Source of the DNA: Artocarpus heterophyllus
Lineage: Eukaryota; Streptophyta; Magnoliopsida; Rosales; Moraceae
NCBI GenBank assembly: GCA_025403435.1
Contig: CM046333.1
Span: forward strand, 38,151,521 to 38,215,520
DNA: 64,000 nt
Reading direction: 5' to 3'
Made by a program: the position numbers and the translations under genes. A model generated the notes under the pieces. That model ran no database searches, had not been told where the DNA came from, and worked only from the letters and a program-made list of their open reading frames with translations. Shown here one piece after another: positions 50,084 through 61,322 of this stretch (positions within the stretch are counted from its first letter, which is position 1; each line of letters starts with the position of its first letter).

Positions 50084-50624
50084 TATATATATATAGATGG
50101 ATAATGGCTACGATTTTTACACTGTTTAAACAATATAATATTTTTTGATAGGATAATAACAAGATATTATGTTAAATATAATATTAAGCTTTGATCTTTT
50201 TATGTTATCGTATACTTTGTTCTAGAAGATAATATACCATATCCTTAACGTAAAGACACCAAATTAAAAAAAAAAAAAGTGTGAAAGATTTGAAATAGCT
50301 CTTTTTTTTTTTAGAAACATTACAAATCTGTTTGGAAACCATAGTTTAGACCAGAAAAAATTAACCTAGACACAAACTGGTGTTTGACAACATTAAAAGA
50401 AAAAATTAGTTCAAATAATTAGTCTAAATTGAAATTCTCAATCATTACAAACAACCAGACCCTTAGTCATAACAGTTTTTAGCAAAACTTTTAGTTACAA
50501 CATTTTATTGTGACTAATATGCATTTAGTCACAAACTTTAGTTTCATTTTTGGTGTGATTAAAACTTTTATCCACGAGAATTTTAGTGGCAAAATGTCTA
50601 GTTTTTGTAGTACATTCAAACTCA
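50084..50624. other. Intergenic with possible CACTA-type MITE
   Basis: There is no gene. 50461-50613 holds repeated TTAGTCACAAA/GTTACAAC words in both orientations and ends CTAGTTTTTGTAGTA. That resembles the CACTACAAAAA terminus of CACTA-derived MITEs. The left end is unclear. Confidence 0.35.
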
Positions 50625-51040
50625 TTGGATTATGTAATGTGATAAGAAGATTCAAGCATCATGAGCACTACCTTTCCACCCTGCATATGCATATATAAAT
50701 TGCGTATCAAAATCACATGCAACCATGACATTTTGGGTTGGCGCCCGCTTCCTTCCAATAAACGACACTTGATTTTCTGAAGGCATTAAAGTCGGAATGC
50801 GTACACGATCTATTGCGCCATTGGAATCCTATAACAGAGACATGTGTACAAAAGAAGATTCGAATCTTTTGCGTAGATAAATAAAATTTAAAGAACAAAT
50901 AAGTACATAAGAATTTAAGTTTACCTTAAAATGAGGCATGTATGTAGAATCTGAAAGTATCTCTTGAAGTACTTCCTTAAACTCTGAATCTAATGGTTTT
51001 AGAACATTGATGCTCATATGATCAGTTGGCATCTAATCAT
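50625..51040 (-). pseudogene. PIF/Harbinger-type transposase remnant
   Basis: On the minus strand, KPLDSEFKEVLQEILSDSTY...MPHFK (about 51000-50925) ends at a GT donor. It resumes after a TATAG acceptor near 50828 with DSNGAIDRVRIPTLMPSENQ. The reading continues with FIGRKRAPTQNVMVACDF and GWKGSAHDA before stops. GAID and the PTQNVMVACDFD stretch are hallmarks of the DDE_Tnp_4 (HARBI1/PIF) family. Only a middle part survives and the C-terminal catalytic part is missing. It lies next to the target site of the gypsy element. Confidence 0.75.
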
Positions 51041-51115
51041 CGTGGCCATGCAGAAGATTTCGTCACTTCTGCTGATGAGACATTTATTGAGATCTCCTCC
51101 GCATCCAAGAAGACC

Positions 51116-53292
51116 TGTAACACCCCGAAATTTATTTAATGTTAATGTAATATAAATGATGAATTAGTGTGCCATAATTAATGTTTTAACATTAATTAGA
51201 TTATTTGGTTGGATTTTGAATTTTTAGTTGTTTTGTTAAATTGATGCATTCAAATGATTTCTTATTGTTTTAAAATGATGTTTTGAGTTTTAAAACACAA
51301 CAATTTGTAAAATGTGAAAAATACTCCGTTTTACAAAACCGTGGGCGGCACATGGTTTTCGCACAGTAAAATCGCCCACCGATTTTCTCTATTTATTTTC
51401 TCTCTTTCTCCTCTCTCCTCACTCTCCCTGATCTCTCTCTCTCTCCTCTCTCCCACCCGTGAGCTCTCTCACTCTCTCTCTCTCGGCTTCTCTCATTTCT
51501 CTCAATTCTCTCTCAAAATTTTTGAAAGAAATTCGAATCCAAGCTTCGGGTTAGCAATGAGGAAGCTCGGGGACGTGATTTAGCAACCGAGAACGCGGAT
51601 TGAAGCTTCGATTCGAGGTTAGTTTTGAAATTTCTAAACTTTTTCCAAAATTTTCAATTTTGTGCATTTTTGAAATCTAGGTTTGTTTAAGCTTAGAAAA
51701 CCTTGGATTTGAGTTAAATGGACTTAGAACAACTAGAATCTAAGCTTAGATTGAAGAAAAACGGATTGAATTCAAGATTTTTCATTTTTCTCCCTATTTT
51801 CTCATTTTTAGATTTTTGAGTTTAAATCTTGTTTAAATGAGTCCAAATATGTTCTAGTATGTTTTTCTATCAACTATGATTATTTTCTATGCTTGGGATT
51901 TGAGAAAAACAGGTTAGAATCAAGATTTTTGTTTTGGGGATCGAGAAACCCGTGGCTGGGATTTCTGGGTTTTCCCAGTTTGGCAGGGCGAACTGCGTGT
52001 TCGGCAGGCCGGTGTTCTTCCGTCCGGTAGGCCAAACCTAGAGAAATGACCGGCCGACCGGACCTGACTTCCGGCAGGCCGAACTGTACAGTTCAGCCGG
52101 CCGAAGCAGGGAGTCCGGCAGGCCGACCGAGGCATAGAAGATTTTGTGATTTTCACCCGTTTTCACTGTTTTGAACCCTGATTTAAATCCCAACCTTATA
52201 GAATGATTTTAAAGGTACAAATGGCACACTAGGACATCATGAAATGGTTTAGTAACATAGAATGTCTCGAACTAGATATTGATCGACTTAGTTTGTATCT
52301 AGGATCGTTCGTGGTTCCACGGAGCTAATGTATAGCGGACCGAGATTATGGTGTGAGGTACCGGCACGAGTATTGAGGTAGGACTTCTACCCTATTTATT
52401 TGGTAGCCTGGTTTTGAAATGATTTGGCTTTGAAAAGGATTTCTATTAAAGTGTTTTCAACGGTTGTTTGAAAAATGAATTTATCGGTTATACTTTAATA
52501 TACCGTGAACTGAAATGAACTTCATAATGAATGTAAATGACAACACTCGGTAATTGGGTTTGAACGATAATGATATTAAAAATATAGGCATGATGCCATA
52601 TCAGAGATCGGGTCGTGTAGCGATCGACCTTGGGGGCAGGTCCCGAAACCCAGCTGGGCTACTACGGTGGTGATACTATGGTTTGCCTAGGGAAAAGAAA
52701 ATGATATTTCTGGTTGTACGAGTAAAATGTTCTAGGTAAGAATAGTTTTACTCAAATTTATTTATTTACTTATTTATTTAAGTTTCCTTTTAAATGATTC
52801 CTGAATAATGTCATGTTTCTTTAAATTAAATTATTTTATAAAACTTAGTCCTACTGAGCCTTTCGCTCACGTTTTGTTTGTTTTAAATTTTCCCCCCTCT
52901 AGGTGGTTTTCCATTTAGGTTTGGAGAGGATTATTCAGACCGAACTCAAGAGCAATAGAAGGATTATTTTATCTTTTGTACCACTTAATTAAGGCATGTA
53001 AGATTTTAACTTTATTTGTATCTGGACTGTGATTGTATTTATGATATTGTCAGAACCATGTGTGTGCACAAGTTGTGGGTCTGTGGGACCCATACTCGCG
53101 GCTCCATTATTTTAATATTTATTCGTTTAATGTTTTAAATTGTCTAATGTATATGAACTCTTTACAAAGTGTTTTAATGAACCTCACATTTTATACTCAA
53201 TTCAACCCCTTAAACTCTTGATTTTAATTAAATTCTCTTTTAACTAATCTAAATAATCTGTCACGTCACCTCCCGTACTTCGGGGCGTGACA
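51116..53292 (+). repeat. Gypsy 5' LTR
   Basis: It starts TGTAACACCCCG and ends GGGGCGTGACA. A cluster of CGGCAGGCCG-type words lies at 51983-52132. A C/T-rich stretch with CTCT repeats (51390-51510) probably lies near the transcription start. Confidence 0.93.
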
Positions 53293-53295
53293 GAA

Positions 53296-53309
53296 TGGTA
53301 TCAAAGCTC
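53296..53309 (+). other. Gypsy primer-binding site
   Basis: TGGTATCAAAGCTC lies three bases after the LTR. It is a tRNA-Met-type site with small differences from the canonical one. Confidence 0.75.
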
Positions 53310-53329
53310 AAGGTTATGAACCTTGGGAA

Positions 53330-54620
53330 TTGTGCACACATAGGTTTGACAATGAAATACCTCTGACAGTCCAAAATTTGTTTTCAGAAGTGAGAGAATG
53401 GCACCTAGACGTCGTTCAACAGCTGACGCCCGAGTTCAAAAATGATGAGAGCATGATGAGGTCTATGTTTGCGGCTTTCCAACAGATGGCAGCCAGGGCT
53501 AAACCGGGAGATTCTGATGTTGGTAGTCGGCATGCGTACTTTAAGGAATTTCAGCGTGCGTCTATTCTGACTTTTGATGGCAATGGGGATCCGCAGTTGG
53601 CAAAGTACTGGTTGCATTCGATCTTGAAGCATTTGGATACTCTTGGTGTGCCTGTGGAGTATCGTGTGGAGTTTGCTGCGTATAAGCTCGAGGGTGGCGC
53701 TAACACTTGGTGGAAGCAGGCTAAGCGTCTGGAGCGCGGTGGTGATATCAGTTGGGACAGATTCGAGGAGCTATTCTATGATCGGTATTTTTCGCAGGGG
53801 TATAGAGATCAGAAGGCAGCTGAGTTCTACAGGTTGCAGCAGGGTGATCTGTCAGTTCGGGAGTATGAGACAAAGTTTAATGAGTTTGCTAAGTTTGCTC
53901 CATCAGCGGTGGCATCGGAGCGTGAGAAATGTATTAAGTTTCAGGAAGGGCTCAAGGCTCCTATTCAGCAGCAGTTGGTTGCTCTGCGGCTTAGGAGTTT
54001 TGGAGAGCTTGTGTCGTCAGCGATCTCCGTGGAGAATGATTATGTGCAGTATTGTGAGGACCGAGCCAAGGCTTCAGGAGGACCGCAGAGGAGTGGCAGG
54101 AAGAGCATCAGTAGTCATCCAACTCTAGGGAAAGGCAAGCAGGGGTGCGACCAGTGGTAGCAGCAGTTCGTCTGGCAGCGGGCGCAGCAATTCCTACAGC
54201 TTCCATTGTCATTTCTGTCAGCAGCCTGGACACATCAAGAGGAATTGCCCGATCAGGAGTGCTCGTCTTGGATCTCAGACCGGGAAGGATGCCAGTCGTC
54301 AGTCTCAGTCTCAGCCTCAGACCCTACCTCCGCCTCCGTAGTACCCGTAGTTGCAGTATCCCCAGTTCTCTTCTCAGCAATTCTCATATCCGGCACGGGG
54401 GCAGCAGCCGCAGCATTTTCAGCTCAGTGTTCCTCAGTATAGAGCGCCGAGTACAAGTAGTGTGCAGTCGTCTCCATCTCAGCAGCATCGGCCCAGTAAT
54501 CCAAGACCCAGCAATGTCGATAGAGGAAAAAGGAAGGCGCCAGTGCAGGTTCATGCAATGGCATCTGGAGGGTCAGATTCTCAGACTGGTAACGCGGTTG
54601 TCGATGGTATGATCTTGGTT
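53330..54620 (+). pseudogene. Gypsy gag with zinc knuckle (frameshifted)
   Basis: The capsid domain (retrotransposon gag type) reads in one frame over 53330-54160: FQRASILTFDGNGDPQLAKY, LEGGANTWWKQ, WDRFEELFYDRYF. Near 54140 the frame shifts, and the CCHC knuckle CHFCQQPGHIKRNC (about 54207-54248) is read in another frame, followed by a Gln/Ser/Pro-rich linker with stops near 54340. The true start upstream of 53330 is unclear. Confidence 0.88.
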
Positions 54621-57600
54621 TCTAGATCTTTAGCTCGTGTTTTATTCGATACCTGGTACCTCTCATTCTCTCATTTCGAGTTCTTTTGTACATGCCTTGG
54701 GATTAGAGGTAGGAGAGTTTAATGAACCCCTAGTCATAACTTCTCCCTTGGGGCGGGTGTGTGTAAATTGTATGTGTAAATCCTGTAAAATAAAGATTGG
54801 GGATGAGATTTTGAAAAGTGATTTGATTATACTCCCCATGAGCTCCTATGATGTAATTCTAGGGATGGACTGGTTGTCCAGGTATAGTGCAGTCATGGAC
54901 TGCCAACTTAGAAAAGTGACCCTAGTGTCTGATAGGGGGACGATGATCACTTACGAGGGTGGTGGTGATTGGTTAATGAGTGAGCATCTCATGAAGTCGT
55001 GTCTAGGAGGGCGAAGGAATCTAGGTTGTTGTGCTTTTCTTGCCAATCTAGATTGCGAGCCCTATGCTTCGAGAGGCAGTGTAGTGATTCCGGTGGTTGA
55101 TGAGTTCGAGGATGTCTTCCCCGACGAGTTGCCAGGAATACCACCGCATCGAGAAATTGAGTTTGGTATCGAGTTGTTTCCAGGGACATCACCGATTTCT
55201 ATGGCACCTTATCGGATGGCGCCGGCAGAAATGAAAGAATTGAGGAAGCAACTTCAGGAGCTTGCTGATAAAGGGTATATTCGAAACAGCACATCTCTGT
55301 GGGGAGCACCGGTTTTGTTCGCTAAGAAGCACGATGGGACTCTCAGGTTATGTGTGGATTATCGGCAGCTGAATCGTGTTACGGTGAAGAACAAGTATCC
55401 CTTGCCTAGGATTGATGAGTTGTTTGATCAGTTGGGAGGTTCGCGGTACTTCTCGAAGATTGATTTGCGGTCGGGTTATCATCAGCTCAGGATTAAGGAA
55501 GAGAATATTCCCAAGACAGCTTTTAGGACTCGGTATGGGCACTTTGAGTTCCTGGTTATGTCGTTTGGGTTGACGAATGCTCCGACAGCTTTTATGGATT
55601 TGATGAACAGGATATTTAGGCCGTATCTGGATCAGTTCGTGATCGTGTTCATCGATGATATTCTTGTGTATTCTAAGACTTGGGAGGACCATGAACAACA
55701 TCTCTGGATCATGCTTCAGACTCTGCGGGAGCACTAGTTGTATGCTAAGAGGGAAAAGTGTGAGTTCTGGTTGACTGAGGTCAAGTTTTTGGGTCATGTC
55801 ATCTCGGAGCATGGTATTTCTGTAGATCCGTCCAAGATTGAAGCTATATTGGAATAGGAGCAACCAAGAAATGTAGCGAAGATTCGCAACTTCTTAGGTC
55901 TTACTGGATATTACCGAAAATTTGTAAAGGATTTTTCGAAGATTGCAGCTCCATTGACGAGATTAATCAAGAAAAATGTTAGGTTTGAGTGGAATGAAGA
56001 TTGTGAGCTTGCTTTTCAGGAATTAAAGAACCGGTTGACTTCCGCTCCAGTGTTGGTTATTCATAGCAGTGACGAGCTGTATGAGGTTTATACGGATGCT
56101 TCAGGGCGCGGACTTGGATGCGTGTTGATGCAGCATGGACGTGTGGTTGCGTACGGATCGAGACAGCTACGACCTCACGAGCGAAATTATCCTACTCATG
56201 ATTTAGAGCTTGCGGCGGTGATTTACGCGCTGAAGATTTAGAGGTGTTACTTGTATGGAGCGTCGTTTCAGGTCTTTTTCGATCACAAGAGTTTGAGGTA
56301 TCTGTTTACTCAGAGGGATCTTAACTTAAGGCAGCGTAGGTGGATCGAGTATATGGAGGATTATGATTTCGCGTTGCAGTATCATCCCGGGAAGGCAAAT
56401 GTGGTCGCGGATGCGCTTAGCAGGAAGTCTTCAGGGATTCTCACTTGTTTGGCTTTTGAGGACTGGAGCAAGGATGCGACAGTGAGCGAGTTTAGGCTAC
56501 GTTATCATGAAGACTGCGATCGAGTTTCGGTGTATCATGTGGAAGCGACTCCAGCTCTTGTTCGGATGGTGAAGCAAAGTCAGTGGCAGGATCGGCATTT
56601 GCAGGGGATTTGGTCGCGGATTCAGAACGGGGAGCAGTTTGAAGAATGGAGCGTGCATGTAGATGGGTCGTTGTACTTACGATAGCGTCTTGCAGTTCCA
56701 GCTATCGTCGAAGTGACGAAAGTCGTTTTGGACGAAGCTCATAGGTCTCAGTTCGCTATTCATCCAGGGAGCACCAAGATGTATCGTGATTTAAAGAGAC
56801 AGTATTGGTGGAGAGGCATGAAGAAAGATGTTTGAGAGTACGTGGCCAAGTGTTCGACGTGTCTTCAGGTGAAAGCCGAGCATCAGAAGCCTGCAGGTCA
56901 GCTTCAGCCGCTTCCTATTCCAGGGTGGAAATAGGAGCATGTGACGATGGATTTCCTCACAGGTTTGTTGAGGACGGAGCAGCGGCACGATGCAGTTTGG
57001 GTTGTGGTCGACAGGTTGACGAAATCGGTGCATTTCATTCCGTTTAGGTCGATTTGTTCGAGGAAGGTTCTCGGGGAGTTGTATATGCAGAATATTGTGA
57101 GGTTGCATGGGGTTCCTTTGTCCATCACCTTTGATCGAGACACTAGGTTTAACGCTAAGTATTGGAGGAGTTTTCAGGAGGCTTTAGGTACGGATTTGAA
57201 CTTCAGTACGGCGTTTCATCCTCAGACTGATGGCCAGTCTGAGCGGGTTATTCAGATTCTCGAGGATATGTTGCGTGCCTGTGCGTTGGACTTCGGCGGG
57301 AATTGGAAGCAATGTTTGCATCTGGCAGAGTTCGCATACAACAATAGTTATCAGGCAAGTATTGGCATGGCACCGTTTGAGGTGTTGTATGGGCGACCGT
57401 GTCGGTCACCTGTGTGTTAGGCCAAGCTTGAAGATAGGGTTATTCTTGGGCCGGATGAGATCCGTGATAGCAACGAGAAAGTCGCGGTGATTCGAGATCG
57501 ATTGAGGGCAGCTCAGAGTCGTCAGAAGAGTTACGCAGATAGAAGACGTAGACTCTTAGAGTTTGCGGTTGGAGATTTTGTTCTCTTGAGGGTATCGCCT

Positions 57601-57990
57601 CGTAAGGGAACTATGCGGTTCGGGGTGAGTGGGAAGCTCGCGCCAAGGTATATCGGGCCATTCGAGATCACTCGGCGTGTTGGTGTGGTCGCTTGTCGGC
57701 TTGATCTTCCGCCCGAACTTTCTCATGTTCACGATGTGTTTCATGTGTCGATGCTTAGGAAGTGTCCACCTGAGCAGGGTAAGATAGTTTCATTCCGCGA
57801 TGTGCAGGTTCAGGAAGATACGACGTACGAAGAAGTGCCGATTCAGATTATCGATCGAAAAGTGATTAGTTTGCGTCGTCGTGAGATACCATTGATAAAA
57901 GTTGTGTGGCAGCATCATGGGGTTGATGAAGCCACTTGGGAGCTAGAGTCGAGTATGCGGGAATTGTATCCGCATTTGTTTTGTTTATGA
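54621..57990 (+). pseudogene. Gypsy pol: protease, RT, RNase H, integrase, chromodomain-like tail (broken)
   Basis: Protease: the LFDTG active site is split by one extra C at about 54651. [29 protein letters not shown], and FIDD as the catalytic box (about 55653), all in the long frame 54637-55737. RNase [15 protein letters not shown] at about 56087. Integrase: zinc-binding part (HPGSTK, CSTCL), MDFLTGL, DRDTRFNAKYW and TAFHPQTDGQSERV. The tail FHVSMLRK...WQHHGVDEATWE ends at 57990. Stops interrupt the frame near 55736, 55856, 56239, 56833, 56932 and 57418, each explicable as a single C-to-T or G-to-A change. Confidence 0.92.
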
Positions 57991-58017
57991 AATGAGTTGT
58001 AAATTTCGAGGGCGAAA

Positions 58018-58038
58018 TTTCTTTTAGGGGTGAAGAGT
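58018..58038 (+). other. Gypsy polypurine tract
   Basis: A TTTAGGGGTGAAGAG-type tract lies directly before the 3' LTR, preceded by TTTCGAGGGCGAAATTTCTT. This is almost the same as the end of the LOG-cargo element. Confidence 0.75.
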
Positions 58039-60206
58039 TGTAACGCCCCGAAATTTATTTAATGTTAATGTAATATAAATGATGAATTAGTGTGCCATAA
58101 TTAATTTTTAACATTAATTAGATTATTTGGTTGGATTTTGAATTTTTGGTTGTTTTGTTAAATTGATGCATTCAAATGATTTCTTATTGTTTTAAAATGA
58201 TGTTTTGAGTTTTAAAACACAACAATTTATAAAATGTTAAAAATACTCCGTTTTACAAAACTGTGGGCGGCACATGGTTTTCGCACAGTAAAACCGCCCA
58301 CCGATTTTCTCTATTTATTCCCTCTCTTTCTCCTCTTTCCTCACTCTCCCTGATCTCTCTCTCTCCTCTCTCCCACCCGTGAGCTCTCTCACTATCTCTC
58401 TCTCGGCTTCTCTCATTTTCTCTCAATTCTCTCTCAAAATTTTTGAAAGAAATTCGAATCCAAGCTTCAGGTTAGCAAGGAGGAAGCTCAGGGACGTGAT
58501 TTAGCAACCGAGAACGCTGATTGAAGCTTCGATTCGTAGTTTTGAAATTTCTAAACTTTTTCCAAAATTTTCAATTTTGTGCATTTTTGAAATCTAGGTT
58601 TGTTTAAGCTTAGAAAACCTTGGATTTGAGTTAAATGGACTTAGAACAACTAGAATCTAAGCTTAGATTGAAGAAAAACGGATTGAATTCAAGATTTTTC
58701 ATTTTTCTCCCTATTTTCTCATTTTTGGATTTTTGAGTTTAAATCTTGTTTAAATGAGTCCAAATGTGTTCTAGTATGTTTTTCTATCAACTATGATTAT
58801 TTTCTATGCCTGGGATTTGAGAAAAACAGGTTAGAATCAAGATTTGTGTTTTGGGGATCGAGAAACTCGTGGCTGGGATTTCTGGGTTTTCCTAGTTCGG
58901 TAGGCCGAACTGCGTGTTCAGCAGGCCGGACAAGGGATCGGCAGGCCAAACCTGAGGAAATGACCGGCCGACCGGACCTGACTTCCGGCAGACCGAACTG
59001 TACAGTTCGACCGGCCGAAGCAGGGAGTCCGGCAGGCCGACCGAGACATAGAAGATTTTGTGATTTTCACCCGTTTTCACTATTTTGAACCCTGATTTAA
59101 ATCCTAACCTTATAGAATATTTTAAAGGTACAAATGGCACACTAGGACATCATGAAATGGTTTAGTAACATAGAATGTCTCGAACTAGATATTGATCGAC
59201 TTAGTTTGTATCTAGGATCGTTCGTGGTTCCGCGGAGCTAACGTATAGCGGACCGGGATTACGGTGTGGGGCACCGGCACGAGTATTGAGGTAGGACTTC
59301 TACCCTATTTCTTTGGTAGCCTGGTTTTGAAATGATTTGGCTTTGAAAAGGATTTCTATTAAAGTGTTTTCAACGGTTGTTTGAAAAATGAATTTATCGA
59401 TTATACTTTAATATATCGTGAACTGAAATGAACTTCATAATGAATGTAAATGACAACACTCGGTAATTGGGTTTGAACGATAATGATATTAAAAATATAG
59501 GCATGATGCCATATCAGAGATCGGGTCGTGTAGCGATCGACCTTGGAGGCAGGTTCTGAAATCCAGCTGGGCCACTACGGTGGTGATACTATGGTTTGCC
59601 TAGGGAAAAGAAAATGATATTTCTGGTTGTACGAGTAAAATGTTCTAGGTAAGAATAGTTTTACTCAAATTTATTTATTTACTTATTTATTTAAGTTTCC
59701 TTTTAAATGATTCCTGAATAATGTCATATTTCTTTAAATTAAATTATTTTATAAAACTTAGTCCTACTGAGCCTTTCGCTCACGTTTTATTTGTTTTAAA
59801 TTTTCGCCCCTCTAGGTGGTTTTCCATTTAGGTTTGGAGAGGATTCTTCGGACCGAACTCAGGAGCAATAGAAGGATTATTTTATCTTTTGTACCACTTA
59901 ATTAAGGCATGTAAGATTTTAACTTTATTTGTATCTAGACTGTGATTATATTTATGATATTGTCAGAACCATGTGTGTGTACAAGTTGTGGGTCTGTGAG
60001 ACCCATACTCGTGGTTTTATTATTTTAATATTTATTCAGTTTAATGTTTTAAATTGTCTAATGTATATGAACTCTTTACAAAGTGTTTTAATGAACCTCA
60101 CATTTTATACTCAATTCAACCCCTTAAACTCTGGATTTTAATTAAATTCTCTTTTAACTAATCTAAATAATCCATCACGTCACCTCCCGTACTTCGAGGC
60201 GTGACA
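58039..60206 (+). repeat. Gypsy 3' LTR
   Basis: This 2,168-bp partner of 51116-53292 has scattered differences and a distinct middle part of the palindromic cluster (58898-59044). Confidence 0.93.
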
Positions 60207-60211
60207 AGACC

Positions 60212-61099
60212 TTTCCCTATTTGGCTGATCTCCTCCGCAATGGAGCTTTCCTCCATGAGTGATGAAAGCGCAATGTTTTTTAATTATTTTTATGAATTAT
60301 GACATGATTATTGTATTTGTAATTAATGTATTTTTTTGAAGTTCCGACGATGATGACAGCCTTGGTGCATTCAATATTGGCAATTATAGCCGATGTTGTA
60401 GCCATATAGCGGACAATATTATGACTAGATATTTTTCAATGGTCATTTTAAGCCTAAAATTTATGATGTTCTTATAAATTTGTGGTATGTTTATAAAGAA
60501 CCTTGCCTAAATCTATCAAAACTAGAGATTGGTAGCATTTTTGTACAAAGCTTTTAATCTATTTTAAGCATATAGAGGGTGTTTGGCTAAGGGTGATTTA
60601 AACCATAAACTCAGTTATAAATAGTATAAAGCTATCACATACTACAATAAAAATAAAAAGAAAAAATATTGCTATAGTTTCAAAGCTCTCACATGCTACA
60701 GAAAAACGGTTCCCATTACTAGCCAAACACCCTAATAATGTTTTTATGTTGGGAAAAATAGGTTTTTGAATCTATTTTTTAAAGGAATTTATTTATTATT
60801 ATTGTTAACAAATAAAAATTCTTAATTAAAAAATATCAAGTAGGTTAAAAAATCAAATTATTAATTGTATTACAATCAATAAATATTATAGCAGTAAAAT
60901 AATAATTAAGATTAATGAAAATGAATATATGATTTAGGGGATCATGAAAACAATTTTTTTGGAATTGAAAATAAAAAAATAAATAAGATTAAAAAATAGA
61001 TATTTAATTATTAATTTATCAGTTTATTTTATTTTTGAAAAAAAAAAAACCTACACACGGCCACTACTTATGACGCGGACGGTGGTGATTGCGCATTGC
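60212..61099. other. Intergenic with a MITE
   Basis: The first about 55 bp continue the target region of the gypsy insertion. The rest is AT-rich and without a gene, apart from the MITE at 60577-60732. Confidence 0.5.
60577..60732. mobile_element. MITE of the GGGTGTTTGGC family
   Basis: Termini GGGTGTTTGGCT and AGCCAAACACCC are perfect 12-bp inverted repeats. The 156-bp body has CACATACTACAATAAAA and CACATGCTACAG, similar to the element at 29899-30051. Confidence 0.7.
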
Positions 61100-61322
61100 A
61101 TGACGCCCCTTCCCTGGGACCCACCTGATGGGCTGAAATCTATAATACTACACCGTTTCACCGCCTACGAGAGCCGTCGTGTGTTTCCCGTCCTCCCCCT
61201 AACTCCAACGTAAATATCTCCAAAAATTTATTTCCAAGGGCCCAGGTCATCTCTCCCTTCTGCTAATTAGGGTTTATAAAAACCAAAATCCTGTTTTGAT
61301 TTTCTTCCGATTTGAAAGACAA
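61100..61322 (+). promoter_or_regulatory. REIL promoter and 5' UTR
   Basis: It contains site-II-like words (ATGGGCTG at about 61128, GGGCCCAGG at about 61239) and a telo-box-like TTAGGGTTTA (61267-61276), which runs into TTTATAAAA. Together these are typical of plant ribosome-biogenesis promoters and fit the downstream gene. Confidence 0.6.

Larger units (their letters stand above)
51116..60206 (+). mobile_element. Ty3/gypsy (Tekay-like chromovirus) element, full length, mutated
   Basis: The 9,091-bp element has LTRs at 51116-53292 (2,177 bp) and 58039-60206 (2,168 bp). It is flanked by a perfect target duplication AGACC (51111-51115 and 60207-60211). Gag, protease, RT, RNase H, integrase and a chromodomain-like tail occur in gypsy order. 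At least six in-frame stops and two frameshifts make it non-functional as read. Its LTR family also gave the solo LTR at 20932-23114. Confidence 0.95.

Noticed and set aside
53643..54128. 161-codon ORF overlapping gag in another frame
   Set aside because: Shadow frame of the gypsy gag coding region.
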